A DNA stretch of 54,592 bases from Polymyxa betae (lineage: Eukaryota; Endomyxa; Phytomyxea; Plasmodiophorida; Plasmodiophoridae), in the NCBI GenBank assembly GCA_003693705.1, contig RBZT01000398.1, positions 1 through 54,592 of the forward strand. The letters run 5' to 3'. Below the pieces are notes generated by a model. The model did no database searches and was not told the origin of the DNA. It worked only from the letters and a program-made list of their open reading frames with translations. Within the stretch, counting starts at the first letter, position 1. The number at the start of each line of letters is the position of its first letter. Position numbers and translations under genes: made by a program. Positions 41,580-52,285 of this stretch are shown here, piece after piece.

Positions 41580-42840
41580 GCGGCCTCTCACAACATGAAC
41601 GCGGAGGCCTGCTCCTTGGCGATAGATTTGCACGAATTTGACGACGATACGCTGCCTGATCACCTGGATGGCGACTTCAGCGTTGATCACCGGAGCCCTG
41701 TTAATGACTTCTTGGAGCAGATTGTTTCAGGTCCCGCCTCCATTTTTACAACCAATCGGGGTTTACTCTGGAGGAATGTCGCGGATGGGCAAATAGTAAG
41801 CATTTATCAACCGCTAATAAAGGCTCTAGGAATTCTCAAAAATTATGTGTCCAATTGTTGCCAACACTGTTAGCAGCATATCAAACGCGGTCGTCCTCCC
41901 CAAGCTCACCGTCGAGCCAAGATTGCTCGCGGCTGTTCTAATGCTTCGGAAAGTGTCTAGATCGAGAATCTTTCAGCAACAGTTTTTCAATGCAGCTAAC
42001 ACAGAAGCAATCATTTCGTGACGAATCTGCAAGATTGGAATTTCTCTCGCTCATCTGCATGCGACGATTGCATATATATTGCAGCACTGTTTAATCGAAC
42101 GATGGCGAAAGAAATGGAAAGGCCAGATGCTGAAAGGCGACGAGAGCTTGCAAGACGAGAGCCTTTTTTTATGGGTGTATCGGGTTCATTGACGGCACTC
42201 TGGTGAAGATCCATCGTCCAACGAATATCGGGGAACACCAGTCCAGGAGATACTACACAAGGCGAAAGAAGATCTCGGGCTTCAACAATTCTATTGATGT
42301 TGACACGACGGGCTCATAATCTACATCGGTCCAGGTTATGCAGGATCATATCACGATATTACTATTCTCAGGCAATCAAAGCTGTATCGGAACTGGCGAA
42401 TCTACGTCACAGAGGACGATGGGCCATATTTCGAATATCTGCTTGGTGATCGTAAGTGGAAGGATTTCTTTTGCTGCTTTTATAACTTTATAACTTCTCG
42501 AAACTCCAGCTGGCTATATTGGGGATGACATGTTTGTCATGCGGCGAATCGATTTAAGGGAAGATGTTGGTGTAGTCGGCCCTTTTCCTAATGCCTTCAA
42601 CAAGCGACATGCTGGTAAACGTATTCAAGCTGATTGGGGTATTGGTGGGCTGAAAAATGAAATGGCGAATCCTCCAGTCCACATTCCCTATGAGCCGAAT
42701 AAAATTTGGGGTCATTATACGATGATGCTGCATTCTGACGAATTTCCAGCATCGAAGGGAGGATGAATTTACAAATGCAAGATTTAGGTAACGCTGACGG
42801 TGGTGATTGGGATGTCGAAGTGATGGATATGTGACCTTAA
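41580..42840 (+). pseudogene. PIF/Harbinger transposase (lineage E, oomycete-like)
   Basis: An acidic N-terminal region (41600-41860: HNMNAEACSLAIDLHEFDDD) is followed by decayed sequence, then AKEMERPDAERRRELARREP, then GCIGFIDGTLVKIHRPTNIG (first D, about 42175-42230), YYTRRKKISGFNNSIDVD, LIIYIGPGYAGSYHDITILR, LYRNWRIYV, FEYLLGD; after an intron or gap (about 42454-42508), AGYIGDDMFVMRRIDLRED, FNKRHAGKRIQADWGIGGLK (E). The pairing of PGYAGSYHD..ILR with LGD.GY.G..MF.MRR is distinctive of an oomycete Harbinger family. Frame changes and a stop near 42318. Convergent with the accessory gene 42877-43335. Confidence 0.78.
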
Positions 42841-42876
42841 ACTGTTTATTTCTCAGATACTCATGTTGTACGGCGT

Positions 42877-43335
42877 TCAATTCATGAGAAGCATTGCCTG
42901 AGCTCTAGATTCCTCATCGGTAATGAGGCCATGCACTTCCAAGGCAGCCTTGTTCAGCATTTGGCTCTTCAAACGCTGTTGTATCTCTGGCGATTTTTTT
43001 AGGAGCTTATGCTTCTCAGATTTCTCAAGAAAAAACTTCTCCTGTAACGACGTCTGTGTACGACAATTACTGGCTATAGTCTCGATAGCCAAAGTCGATC
43101 GTGATCGACTTTGGCCTAACCCTTTCTTTGGCATATCGGCGTCGGGCTTCGGCTCTACATTCTCTTCCTGACTGCCCAAATCACTAGCATTGCTACAATC
43201 ATGGCTGCAGTCTCGTTTAGGTCTCTTGGGAGACGGTCCAGTAATGAGATCAAATCGGGCTTGATGCATCACCTTGGAGCGGTTTCGAGAGGCCGAGTTC
43301 CGGGGAGTAACCCCACGCTCGTTGGTATCCTGCAT
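42877..43335 (-). pseudogene. Harbinger accessory protein C-terminal part (lineage E)
   Basis: Starts MQDTNERGVTPRNSASRNRS, continues SKVMHQARFDLITGPSPKRP, and ends in a helical block EKFFLEKSEKHKLLKKSPEI, QQRLKSQMLNKAALEVHGLI. No DNA-binding motif remains in this frame, but the position (tail to tail with the transposase) and the C-terminal helix fit the Myb-type partner. The N-terminal Myb part appears to have been lost where the gypsy element begins near 43390. Confidence 0.5.
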
Positions 43336-43390
43336 TGAACCGTCGATGTTAAAGTTTATTTGTGAAAATCAGCTTGAAATATCAGTCGAA

Positions 43391-43940
43391 AATGGGAAGG
43401 ATCAGGATATCGAAGGGTAGATGGACGGTTTTCTGTCCTCCGACCTTTCCAACGATGCGCTCATGGACAAGAAGCTGAAGGCCGTTAAGATGGACCCCCG
43501 CATCACACCTCCCAGTGGTCGAGTGATGGCTATGATGATCCGTTTCGATCAGATTGTCGAAGAAAACGGATGACGTTTTCAAAGAAGAAGAAGGGAAGAA
43601 ACGGAAGGTAAAATATTTTCTGAACGCTGTTGAACCTGTAGGTCTTAAGAAGATTATGGAGACCGCGCTAAAAGAGAGCCGAAGCTGTTGTCGCGGCCTC
43701 AGGCGTTCGGCATAATCCTTGAGATGAAGGCCGAGAGCCATGAGACCGCAACAGCGGTGAAGGCGTTTAGCGAAATGAAGACCAAGGGAAAGAAGCGCTC
43801 CCGTGAACAACAGGTAACTGTAATCCGAAGAAACCCCAGAAGGAGAAGGAACCGAAGAGTAAATAAATCGATGAAAACTGTACGCTGGAATGTTTCAGCT
43901 GTCGCAAAATTGGGCATCCGGCCTTTCTGTGCCCAACCCA
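43391..43940 (+). pseudogene. Gypsy gag with CCHC zinc knuckle
   Basis: Reads DGFLSSDLSNDALMDKKLKA, MDPRITPPSGRVMAMMIRFD, then in shifted frames KKRKVKYFLNAVEPVGLKKI and ILEMKAESHETATAVKAFSE. It ends with the zinc knuckle CFSCRKIGHPAFLC (43890-43931), the nucleic-acid-binding C-X2-C-X4-H-X4-C motif. Frame changes near 43570 and 43880; the start of gag is missing. Confidence 0.75.
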
Positions 43941-43944
43941 TCCC

Positions 43945-44559
43945 TTGACTAAAGCGGAAATTCGCACACTTTTGATGGAGAAAGATAATAAATTCAAGAA
44001 GAAACATTCAAAGTATCCATTGGTATGCCGAATTGGGAGTAGGGTAGATGACAAACAAATAGATGTTAGGATCTGTGAAGGTTTATACGTAACAGGTATC
44101 CTAGATAGCGGCGCCACAGCGGTGTCTCTAATACCAAAAATAATAGCCGATCGTGCTATGAAAATTGACCCTACCATAGAGAAGATACAGCTCGCAGAAC
44201 CCGTGCGGTTACGTTCGGGCGATAATGTTACAGAGGTAGTCGTCACTGACGCCGTAACTCTAGACATTCGACTACGGACATGTGCGTGTGAAGTCGTATC
44301 AAGCCGACGGAAGTGCCTGATATGGGATGCACCCAGTGACGAAATCATACTTGGGAGCGACCTGCTTGAAGAACTGGGAATAGAGCCAAAAACTGCACAC
44401 GACGCACATATTTGGCGGAAGAATGTCAGAAACGAAGCTAATGGCACCCAGAGAACTGATGAAGAATCGCCAAACAGTGATATCGAAGAAGGGAGCGACC
44501 AGGAAGAGGGCGCAGTAATTGGGTCCGCGGACCAAACGGAGGTGCGGTCCGAAATTTAA
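43945..44559 (+). pseudogene. Gypsy aspartic protease
   Basis: LTKAEIRTLLMEKDNKFKKK leads from the zinc knuckle. The active site is YVTGILDSGATAVSLIPK (DSGA, about 44095-44145), with the second conserved strand KCLIWDAPSDEIILGSDLLE (44305-44370). An acidic linker follows (EEGSDQEEGAVIGS). The 204-residue frame is open and reads on from gag through one frame change; it ends at a TAA at 44557-44559 before the RT, where the next segment (LGPEPPAKVTPFVT) resumes near 44655. Confidence 0.88.
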
Positions 44560-44639
44560 GCAATGCTGAAGAGAGCAGAAGAAAATGGTCTCCCCAAAGA
44601 ATGGCGAAATAAACTGAAGAATTTATTATACAAAATTGA

Positions 44640-46045
44640 AAAAGCATGGCAGGTGAAGTTAGGGCCAGAACCGCCAGCAAAGGTCACGCCTTTCGTGACT
44701 TAGCTGAAGCCCAATTCACAACCTTACAAATGCCTGGCAAGAAATTACAAACCAGAAGATAGCGAATTCATACAGAAATTCGTAGAAGAATTGATGAAAT
44801 ATGGACTGGTCTATGAAAATCAAAATTCAAAATGGGCCTCTCCTGTAGTTGTAGTGAAGAAAGGTGACGGTGGAAAAAGAATGTGCGTCGATCTGAGAGC
44901 AGTCAACACGATCAGCGAGAGCACAGCGTGGCCTATGCCATTCTTAGAATACATAGTCAACCATTTAGCGGGATCCAGGCACTGGTTCAAGCTGGATGCA
45001 TTCAAAGGATTCTGGATGATGCCGCTAGCAGAAGATTGTCAAGAAATGTTCTCATTTATGACAGATAATGGCGTGTATACGCCTAAAAGGTCAATTCAGG
45101 GCGCTTTAAATTCAGCGACTCAGTTCCAGGCAAGAAATGCGGGTGTCTTTAAAAGCCTCCTTAATAAAGCCTTGATTTTATGGATTGATGACCTGCTGGG
45201 ACATGCGAAGACATTAGATGACTGGTTCCAGTATCTTGAGAAGACATTACAATTGGCCGTAGAAAGTAACATAAAATTTAACGTGAAGAAGTGTGAACTC
45301 TACAGTAGGTCGGCCCAATTCTGTGGACGAAAATTCTCTCCGGATGGCGTAACCCACGACCCGAAAAGGATTGAGACCCTGCTAACAATACCGCAGCCCA
45401 AAACTGCGCGAGACCTGCAGCAATTTCTCATGGCTACTCAGAGGATGAGCCGATCGATTCCAGAATATAATAAGACAGTTAGATGCTTACAAGATATATT
45501 TGAAGAATCAATGAAGAACCAGCCCGCACGAACGAAAAGCGTAGCGAGACAAGTTCGCTTATCGAAGTATGGCTGGGGCCCACAGCATGCGCTGGCTTTC
45601 GAGAAGCTGAAGACCTCGATTGCATATCGTACAAAACTTTATTTCCCAATATGAAAAAGTGTATGTTCACTGATGCAAATGAATACAGTACTTCTGGAAT
45701 GGTTACACAAATTCCGATTGAAGATTCAGAAAAACCAATTGGACTACAGAGACATGAACCGCTACGGTTCGTGGGACATCGGTTTAACGGGTCGGAAGGA
45801 CTGTTGCCGAAAAAAAGAAGGATTTGCCATAAAAGATACAGTGCAAAAGCTTGATTATTTATTGCAATTGAAGAAACCATTTAAACTTTTCTGCGATGAT
45901 AAAAATTTGATACAGATATTTTCTCCGCATCAGGTTTCGAAACCTACTGCGCAGAAATTGCAGAGATGGGCCCAAGAAATGCAGAGATTTCGTTACGAGA
46001 TAGAGCATATCAAAGGCGAAGAAAATTATTCGGCTGACCTCATGA
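44640..46045 (+). pseudogene. Gypsy reverse transcriptase and RNase H
   Basis: RT from 44791: LMKYGLVYENQNSKWASPVV, GKRMCVDLRAVNTISESTAW, SRHWFKLDAFKGFWMMPLAE, FSFMTDNGVYTPKRSIQGAL, with the catalytic ILWIDDLLGHAK near 45177 and FNVKKCELYSRSAQFCGRKF. The frame is open for 287 residues to 45654. RNase H continues in new frames: CMFTDANEYSTSGMVTQIPI (45660), EPLRFVGHRFNGSE, EGFAIKDTVQKLDYLLQLKK, LFCDDKNLIQIFSPHQ and EENYSADLMKRWG. Frame changes near 45650 and 45790. In unusual RTs of this family the box is (I/V)DD preceded by W, as here. Confidence 0.92.
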
Positions 46046-46079
46046 AACGCTGGGGGGCCACTACGGCAGGAGAGGATGG

Positions 46080-47270
46080 GCCTGTCCTCATAAGAAGAGC
46101 GAAAGTATTGAAGATCACAGACGAAGGGCGAGTACGACCCATGCAAAGGCCTGATTTTGTATGGCCATCGATAGAAGAAGTCAAAAAGGCGCAACAAGAC
46201 TTTTTACAAGTCAAAAACCCTAAATACAATGAAGATGGGTTATCAGTTACGCATGATAAACAGAAGATTACTATTCCTAAAGAAGCTGAAAATTTGAAGA
46301 TTAGGATTTGTATAATTGCGCATTCAGGCGAAAACAGCGCCCACCTAGGCTATCAGGCTGCTACGCAGAAACTTTCGCAGTATTTGTTCTGGCAAAACTG
46401 CGCAGAAGACATACGAACTTTATGTAACTCGTGTTTACATTGCCTACCAACAAGAGGGGGAATACGTATTCCTAGGACGCTAGGTACACAAATCACGCAT
46501 CCAAATGCAATAAAGTGATCCATATGGACTGGATTTATGTATGGCCAACGAAGAAAAACGGGATTCACGAATATCAGTGGAACTTGATTTTGCGCGACGA
46601 CCTTTCGGGCATCGTGAAGATAACACCCGCAAAGATCCCTGATACAGAGGTCACTGTCGACGCACTGATGGAATGGCGCGCGTTGTTTGGGACCCCGGAG
46701 ATATTGGTCTCAGACATGGCGTGGTACTTTGTGTCCGAAACCATGAAGAAATTTGCGCTGAAGTGTAATGTTACATAACATCTCACTACAGCGTACGGGC
46801 ACTATAATAACGGAAGCATCGAAGTGGTGAATAAGTGCTATCTATCGCTGATGAGAGCACTGCTTTCCGAGTTACTTTTGGACAAGGAATACTGGCCCAG
46901 GTTGAATATCAACGTTGAGCATATGTTGAATCATAGACCGCAGAGCCGACTCAACGGAAACGCTCCCATAACAGTGATGACTGGCTTACAGCCAGATAAC
47001 CCATTAGAAGGAATTTTCAAAAATCCAAAAAATCTTAATTTTATTAAAATAAGAGTGTCGAAAGACCAGATTCAAAAACTGGGAGATGACCTTGAAAATG
47101 CGTTAGAAAAAATGCATAAAGAAGTAGAAGAAACGTCTCGGAAGCAACGAGATGCGAAGAAAAGGACCGCAAACAAATACCGAAGAGAGCCGAATTTCGG
47201 TATCGACGATTACGTATTAGTTGGCATAGCGGAGCCCGCTAAAATGTCCCGACGCAAACTTTCTTAAAGT
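46080..47270 (+). pseudogene. Gypsy integrase
   Basis: Zinc finger: RICIIAHSGENSAHLGYQAA...LCNSCLHCLPTRGG (46300-46460; H..H, C..C). Core: IHMDWIYVWPTKKNGIHEYQ (46515), LILRDDLSGIVKITPAKIPD (first D), EILVSDMAWYFVSETMKKF (second D), then after a stop at 46776-46778 NNGSIEVVNKCYLSLMRALL (E, about 46812), and RPQSRLNGNAPITVMTG. The C-terminal part is Lys-rich with ANKYRREPNFGIDDYVLVGI. Two stops or frame changes (46516, 46776). Confidence 0.88.
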
Positions 47271-47332
47271 AGGGCGGCCCGTACCGAATAGTCGCTACAG
47301 AAGACCACTACATATTCGAAGTCGAAAACATC

Positions 47333-47665
47333 GTGGATTCGCGCAGAAAGTGGATTCACGGAGTCAGGATACGATTTTACGCAGATGACAAACTTAACGT
47401 TACTGAAGAGATAAAAAGTCAGTTTGCACATGATAACGAAAGTTATCAAGTTGAAGACCTTAAAGGATGCCGTCTGAATGCAGACAGCAACCAGTTAGAA
47501 TTTTTAGATGAATGGAGAGGTTTCTCACATGACGAAGACTCGTGGGAGCCACTTAAGACTCTAAATGAAGATATTCCTGCGAAAGTAGAGAAGTATATTA
47601 AAAAGTTAAAGTTAGAAGGCCACGAACTGGCAGAAGAAGCAGCTGGGTTTCTGAAATCCAATTGA
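47333..47665 (+). CDS. Gypsy C-terminal chromodomain
   Basis: An open frame of 110 residues. After WIHGVRIRFYADDKLNVTEE comes YQVEDLKGCRLNADSNQLEF, LDEWRGFSHDEDSWEPLKTL and IPAKVEKYIKKLK. The pattern (Y.V....) ...(L)..W.G.....SWEP...L......V..Y is a chromodomain, which in chromoviruses targets integration to methylated-histone chromatin. It would be the end of the polyprotein, joined to integrase by a frame change near 47270. Of all pol domains here it is the cleanest. Confidence 0.85.
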   Translation: MDSRRKWIHGVRIRFYADDKLNVTEEIKSQFAHDNESYQVEDLKGCRLNADSNQLEFLDEWRGFSHDEDSWEPLKTLNEDIPAKVEKYIKKLKLEGHELAEEAAGFLKSN

Positions 47666-48057
47666 AAGTCTATAAATAAATTCATGTTTTTTTCCCACTG
47701 GGTTTTAATGCGGATTTTTTATGTAGACAAGTAAAGAATGGATAAATAGATGCGGTCCAGAAAAAAATTGAAGATTGATCAATTGTTATAAATAAAATAT
47801 TTTTTTATATAGAGAAAAGAAAGATGATGAAGGCTAGCTCGAAGACAGATGGCAGAAGACCAATGACTGTAGATTGAAGACAGATGACTGATGACAGTAG
47901 ACAGACGACCAGAGGACGGAAAGCTGAAAACTAGTTGATCGAAGACATGAAGGAAAACAGACATTGCCGAAACCCTAAAACCCTAAACCCTAACTGTGAA
48001 ACTTAGGTACTATATAAGAACTATTCAAGAGCCAGACGAGTTTTTCGAAGAGGGGAG
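47666..48057 (+). other. Gypsy 3' untranslated region with telomere-like tract and polypurine tract
   Basis: An A/G-rich stretch (47810-47960) repeats GACAGATG/GACTGA-like words. AACCCTAAAACCCTAAACCCTAA lies at 47970-47992, and the polypurine tract at 48046-48057 immediately precedes the LTR. Confidence 0.7.
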
Positions 48058-48190
48058 TGTGTCAATATTTGCAGAATATTTCCAGAAAAAGACTTTTTTA
48101 TATATATAAACGGCCCTATATTCAGGACGACTCCGCCACGGACTCAAATGGACTCCGTGACGGAATAACCGGACTGGAAATGGAAGCTGG
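48058..48190 (+). repeat. 3' LTR of the gypsy element (5' portion recognised)
   Basis: Starts TGTGTCAATATTTGCAG directly after the polypurine tract. Shares AATATTTCCAGAAAAAGAC, a TATATATAA block and GACGACTCCGCCACG with the inverted copy 53500-53619. Two palindrome-like sites CTCCGCCACGGA (48131) and ACTCCGTGACGGA (48152). The 3' limit is unclear; the hAT remnant begins soon after. Confidence 0.75.
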
Positions 48191-48214
48191 AATACAGAAT
48201 TCATTTTAGCCCCA

Positions 48215-49618
48215 AATCACGAAGATCTGAACCCGTAGATCTGCTACAAGATGTTGACATAATTGCAAGATAGTCTTTGACCATCATAATCAACCTGGGG
48301 AAATTCTTCCCATTTACCTGGAGCCACGTCAAAACGTCTCGACTAGACTGCTCAATGGACATAGAGGGATATTCTAGCCAGCGTTTGAGCTCTCCCTCGA
48401 TAGGCTCGGATGATATCGCAGATGTCGCAGCACTTTCATCTGACTCACACAGCGCTGCGATAAGTTTACTTTTCTTCTTTAACGGCTCGTTCTGAGTTTG
48501 AATATTGGCGCAATCGATTTCAGAATTAAATCTGAAGAATCGGGTTTAGAAATACATCAAAATCTTTTCATTTTCGGTTTACCTTTGTTCGTAATTGCTC
48601 TTAAACGCATCAATAACCAAGTTCTTATCAATAGGTTTACGCAATTGACAAGCCGCTCTGAGCATATCAAAAGTATTGTTCCAAAGAGTCTCGACGTCCA
48701 GCGACAAATTGGCTTCCGAAACATTCAGGGATTTACATACCTCAGCAAACTTCTCTTTCATTTTTGGCGAATCTGAATCCTTTTTCCAACCTATTGCGGC
48801 ATCGACGGCAGGTGCTTTCTTGAGCCCATGTTTAATTGCAATCTGCATTCAATGGGCGAAACAGCGAATCAAAACAACTTTACGTTCGTCGGAATCGCAA
48901 TCAACAAAGGAGTATCATTGCGGGATTGGTACTATCATTATCTGCTGTTATCGGCCATATCGAATTCAAAAGATCTGTCAGCATATCACTGACAGACTGG
49001 AATAAGGTTGTTGCAAGCCGATCCGCTGTGTGAGGGTAAAGAACCCTCACGAAAGCGATAATTATGGATTTCATTTCCCATTGGTCAGCGATAACATGCA
49101 ATGTCACAACCATAGAGCCTGTGTATGTAGTCAGAACCGAAATAATACAGAAAATGGTCAATGACCTTTGTTCGCAGCCGACGTCCACATGTCAGTGGTA
49201 ATACTGCATTTGCGATTGCGAACATGTTTCCATAAATACGAACGAACGTCGGGGCGAGCTTGCTCCCATCTTTTCAACACCCAATTCCGGACAGTTTCAC
49301 GACTCGGAAGAGAATAGCCTTCTTCCAGAGCGTCGCAGAAAAGAATAAAGTTTTTCCTGCTCCACAACATTATTGAAAGGGTTCGAGTGATAAACAATCC
49401 AATCAATCAAGTATTGATTAGCTTTGTCACGTCGATGATTTTGGCGGCAGAGACGTTTTCTTCTGGACGACAGTATATTTTGAGACTTTGAGAAACCCAT
49501 CGGTAAGCCGTTTCTGGTTGGGATTGGGATTGTAGAGTCCGGAATGCTTAAGTTGTAAATGATGCCGAACTGTGTAGGTGTTTTTTGTCGACCAGATCTG
49601 TGAATTGCAAATTATCAA
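48215..49618 (-). pseudogene. hAT transposase with BED-type zinc finger
   Basis: Minus strand: VRHHLQLKHSGLYNPNPNQK (49560-49500; the H...H end of a BED finger), FCDALEEGYSLPSRETVRNW, VRSYLWKHVRNRKCSITTDM, WTS (49340-49170; catalytic first D in TTDMWTS), MVVTLHVIADQWEMKSIIIAF (49110), CEQRSLTI..., then IGWKKDSDSPKMKEKFAEVC, LDVETLWNNTFDMLRAACQL (48790-48640), and a dimerisation tail ELKRWLEYPSMSIEQSSRDV, LTWLQVNGKNFPRLIMMVKD, YLAIMSTS (48400-48250). All main blocks in order, so nearly full length, with several frame changes. The terminal 'ER.FS' part is missing where the LTR begins. Confidence 0.82.
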
Positions 49619-49639
49619 TTATGACCATATAATGAATGC

Positions 49640-50200
49640 AAAAATTGTACGGTTTGTCGATTGGACTTGCTTATATACTTATGCTTACAGGCCCAAACGT
49701 TTTCCCCGGACTTATCAATTTCTTCGACATGCAGCCAAACATCTGAGCCAGGTTCCTTGGATAGATTAGAACGCGGAGAACTCGCAGTTCAAACAGAGGT
49801 GCAAGCGTCTGCTTCATCTTTTGGGTCAGGAACTTTGGATACGGCCTCGTCAGCAAAAGCATCCTTTGCTCTAGAGCAGCTCTGAGAGTGCGAATCTGGC
49901 GGAATCTATAGTCTATCTCCAGAATAGCACTAGACGCGAGCGACCGTGCAATCGTGCAACTCGGATGGGCATGGGCTGTGCGGCTGCCACTTCAACTAAT
50001 AAATACGTATCGACAACTAAGTACTCACGAAAGGTCAACTGAGTAATGAAGTTAGCGTTTTGTGTATTGTCATGATTAATCGATCGATTGGGATGATGGA
50101 TAAATCGATTTAGATGTTCCAAAATATCGACTCGGAGTCGACTAAGTCGACTCCAAAACTGTTCTGAGTCGACTCGACTCAACTCGCAGAAAAACCGGAG
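49640..50200. other. No gene recognised; GAGTCGACT-rich spacer
   Basis: Between the hAT and a Harbinger element. 50130-50215 is dense in GAGTCGACT/AGTCGACTC words (short palindromic repeat). No frame with motifs. Confidence 0.4.
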
Positions 50201-51050
50201 TTGACTCGATTTGAGTTTTTAGCAAGTCTAGTAATCCGACTTCCTGACACGGATCGAGTTCCTATCGAGATCAGCTCCAGCACCAAAATGTTCCCATATT
50301 TTGCCAAGTTGCATCGGAGCGCTGGATGGAACACACATTCCATCCAAGCCCAGTTCCAACAATTCCAAAGCGTTTCGGAATCGCAAAGGGCTCTACAGCC
50401 AAAATGTTCTGGCTGCATGTTCATTCGATCTGAAGTTCGTATACGTTCTTGCTGGATGTGAAGGTTCAGCATCGGATGCTGGTATCTTTGCAGATGCCAC
50501 CTGTAGAGACTTCGCAATGCCAGCGTGCAAATATTACCTCGGGGACGCTGGCTATGCTTTGAATTCGAAGGGTTTGACTCCATACCGAGGCGTTCGTTAT
50601 CACCTGCGGGAATGGAGTCTGGGCAACTAGCGACCACAAAACGCAAAAGAGCTGTTCAATTTGAGGCATTCTCAACTTCGTAATGCAATTGAGCGGATTT
50701 TTGGCGTTTTGAAGAAGCGTTTTCCGATTCTGACGATGGCGCCTGACTACGCTTTCGAATCACAGGTCAGACATCTGCATGTTCTTACGACGATATGATA
50801 TTTGACATTGTCTTCTGTTCAGGTTAAACTTGTGTACGCGCTCTGTATTTTACACCTGATCTCTGACAATGAGAACGACATGTATTTCTGGAGTCGAGCG
50901 GCTCAACGACGCGTTCTTCGAGTCTTGCGGCAAAGCAATCGTCGTAACATTAGTCAAAGGGTTAGTGGCTCCGCTGAAGCTAATGCTAAACGTTTCAGAG
51001 ATGAAATTGCCCAGCAAATGTGGGAGGATTATCTACAGCACACTGAATAA
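50201..51050 (+). pseudogene. PIF/Harbinger transposase (lineage B-like), C-terminal two thirds
   Basis: Begins IRLPDTDRVPIEISSSTKMF, PYFAK, then after a frame change CIGALDGTHIPSKPSSNNSK (first D, about 50310), YSQNVLAACSFDLKFVYVLA, GCEGSASDAGIFADA, YYLGDAGYALNSKGLTPYRG (second D), VRYHLREW; then a break near 50630 and NAKELFNLRHSQLRNAIERI, FGVLKKRFPIL (E). A 53-nt intron 50768-50820 (GTCAGA...TGTTCAG) joins FESQ to VKLVYALCILHLIS. It ends KRFRDEIAQQMWEDYLQHTE. The N-terminal region is lost near 50200. Two frame changes. Convergent with the Myb gene to its right. Confidence 0.8.
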
Positions 51051-51119
51051 GGTGTCCCTAAATTGCTGGAAATTTATTTCTAGTCCCAAAGATGATTCGT
51101 GGAGGCCAGCCGGTGCGGG

Positions 51120-52285
51120 GTGATGGATTCCATGATAGTAATCTGGCGACTGACCCATTCATCCCGGGATGCACCATCTGGCATCCCGATGAATAGGAAG
51201 GCTTTGTTCGGCGCCGATAAAACGTCATAGGCTATTGCCATTCATGGGCAGATAGCGTATCGAGGTAACACCGGTGGAGAACGTCCATGGCTTTTCTTAT
51301 GTAGCCAAAGTCCAGATTGCCAGCAAATTCATCTTTCTTTCAGGCTGGCCGTGGCTTTCGACTAATCGTTCGAGGGTCTGCGTAATCAGGAATCCAGCAG
51401 TTTTTGGTGTCGAAGATTTGGGACCGCGATCTCCAGTTGCAGATCGCTTGCGCCCCTCCTCGTTCTGGGCATGCTGATTTCGTCAGAGCTGCTACCAATT
51501 TCATAGGTCGTGCCCTGCGACCATTCATGCAATTGGGACAGTTCAGGACCTAGGTCTGAATCCGAATTCTTAAACAAGCCGAAAGCGTCACTGTTATAGT
51601 CGCCAAAAGGAGCACTTAACGGTAATTCAGATCTTGTCACATCACCAGCATGATCTGGTTTGTCTGGCAACTGCAAAGCTGGTGTTATGGCTGGAGGAGA
51701 GACAGACTCGGCGATCTGCGCCATCGAGACAGCTCCTGCGCCGGTAGCGACAGTACCCTCGAACAGGCTAACCAGATTCTCGAAAAGGGAATAGCACGTT
51801 CCTCGCCATTTACTGTACTTCTTCTTATGCGCCTGCAAGCTGTCAGTTGATGATCGATTGGAATGCTAGTTAGGGTTTAGGGTTTACTTCTTGCAAACCA
51901 TCCCAGACTTCTTCGGAAGAGGTGACACATTGTTTGACTGGATTCCAGCCGAACCCGGATAGGTTTTTCAAAAACGTGATCGCCTTATAGTTTCCTTTCA
52001 ACTAAATACAGGTTATAATCAGCTCAAAATTCAATGCAGGCAAGAAACTTACAGCTTCGTACTTGTCTTTGATTTGAGTTGCCGATCACGGCCCCTCCAA
52101 TTTCTTGTTGAATTTTGCACGATGTTGGTCCAAACAGCTGGCTTAAAGTTTCCATCCGAGCCTCGTCCTTGATCGATTTCATTCTGCAAGAGTTGAACTA
52201 GCCGCTTCTCCATTTTATCTGTCCGGTTCGCTCTGGGCGTAGAACTGGGATCTTCCGACTTCGAATTTCGGCGTTTCGGGGGCAT
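51120..52285 (-). CDS. Myb/SANT-like DNA-binding partner of the Harbinger transposase
   Basis: ATG at 52285: MPPKRRNSKSEDPSSTPRAN, then MEKRLVQLLQNEIDQGRGSD, GNFKPAVWTNIVQNSTRNW and the start of a QLKSK helix. Intron 2 region about 52051-52001 (GTAAGT...TTTAG), then LKGNYKAITFLKNLSGFGWN and EEVWDGLQE; intron 51833-51887 with telomere-like repeats (GTAAAC...TTGCAG); then AHKKKYSKWRGTCYSLFENL and a low-complexity acidic tail with MPRTRRGASDLQLE. The pattern W...F...F...W..I, SGFGW......V.....VW is the common Harbinger Myb/SANT-like protein. One frame change near 52060 in the QLKSK helix. C-terminal limit uncertain. Confidence 0.72.
51833..51887 (-). other. Intron containing telomere-like repeats
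   Basis: Minus-strand donor GTAAAC, followed by CCTAAACCCTAACTAGC, acceptor GCTTGCAG. Joins codons QE and AHKKK in phase 0 and removes an in-frame TAA. This is the second intron here built around CCCTAAA units (compare 684-737). Confidence 0.7.

Larger units (their letters stand above)
43391..48190 (+). mobile_element. Ty3/gypsy chromovirus-like retrotransposon with 3' LTR
   Basis: Domain order gag (43391-43940), protease (43945-44559), RT and RNase H (44640-46045), integrase (46080-47270), chromodomain (47410-47640), polypurine tract CGAAGAGGGGAG (48046-48057) and LTR start TGTGTCAAT (48058). No 5' LTR was found; the left end is truncated against the Harbinger accessory gene. This is the least decayed retroelement here, with roughly six frame breaks. 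Confidence 0.88.

Noticed and set aside
43700-44447. Long minus-strand frames opposite gag and protease
   Set aside because: Antisense shadows; the plus strand carries the zinc knuckle and DSGA active site.
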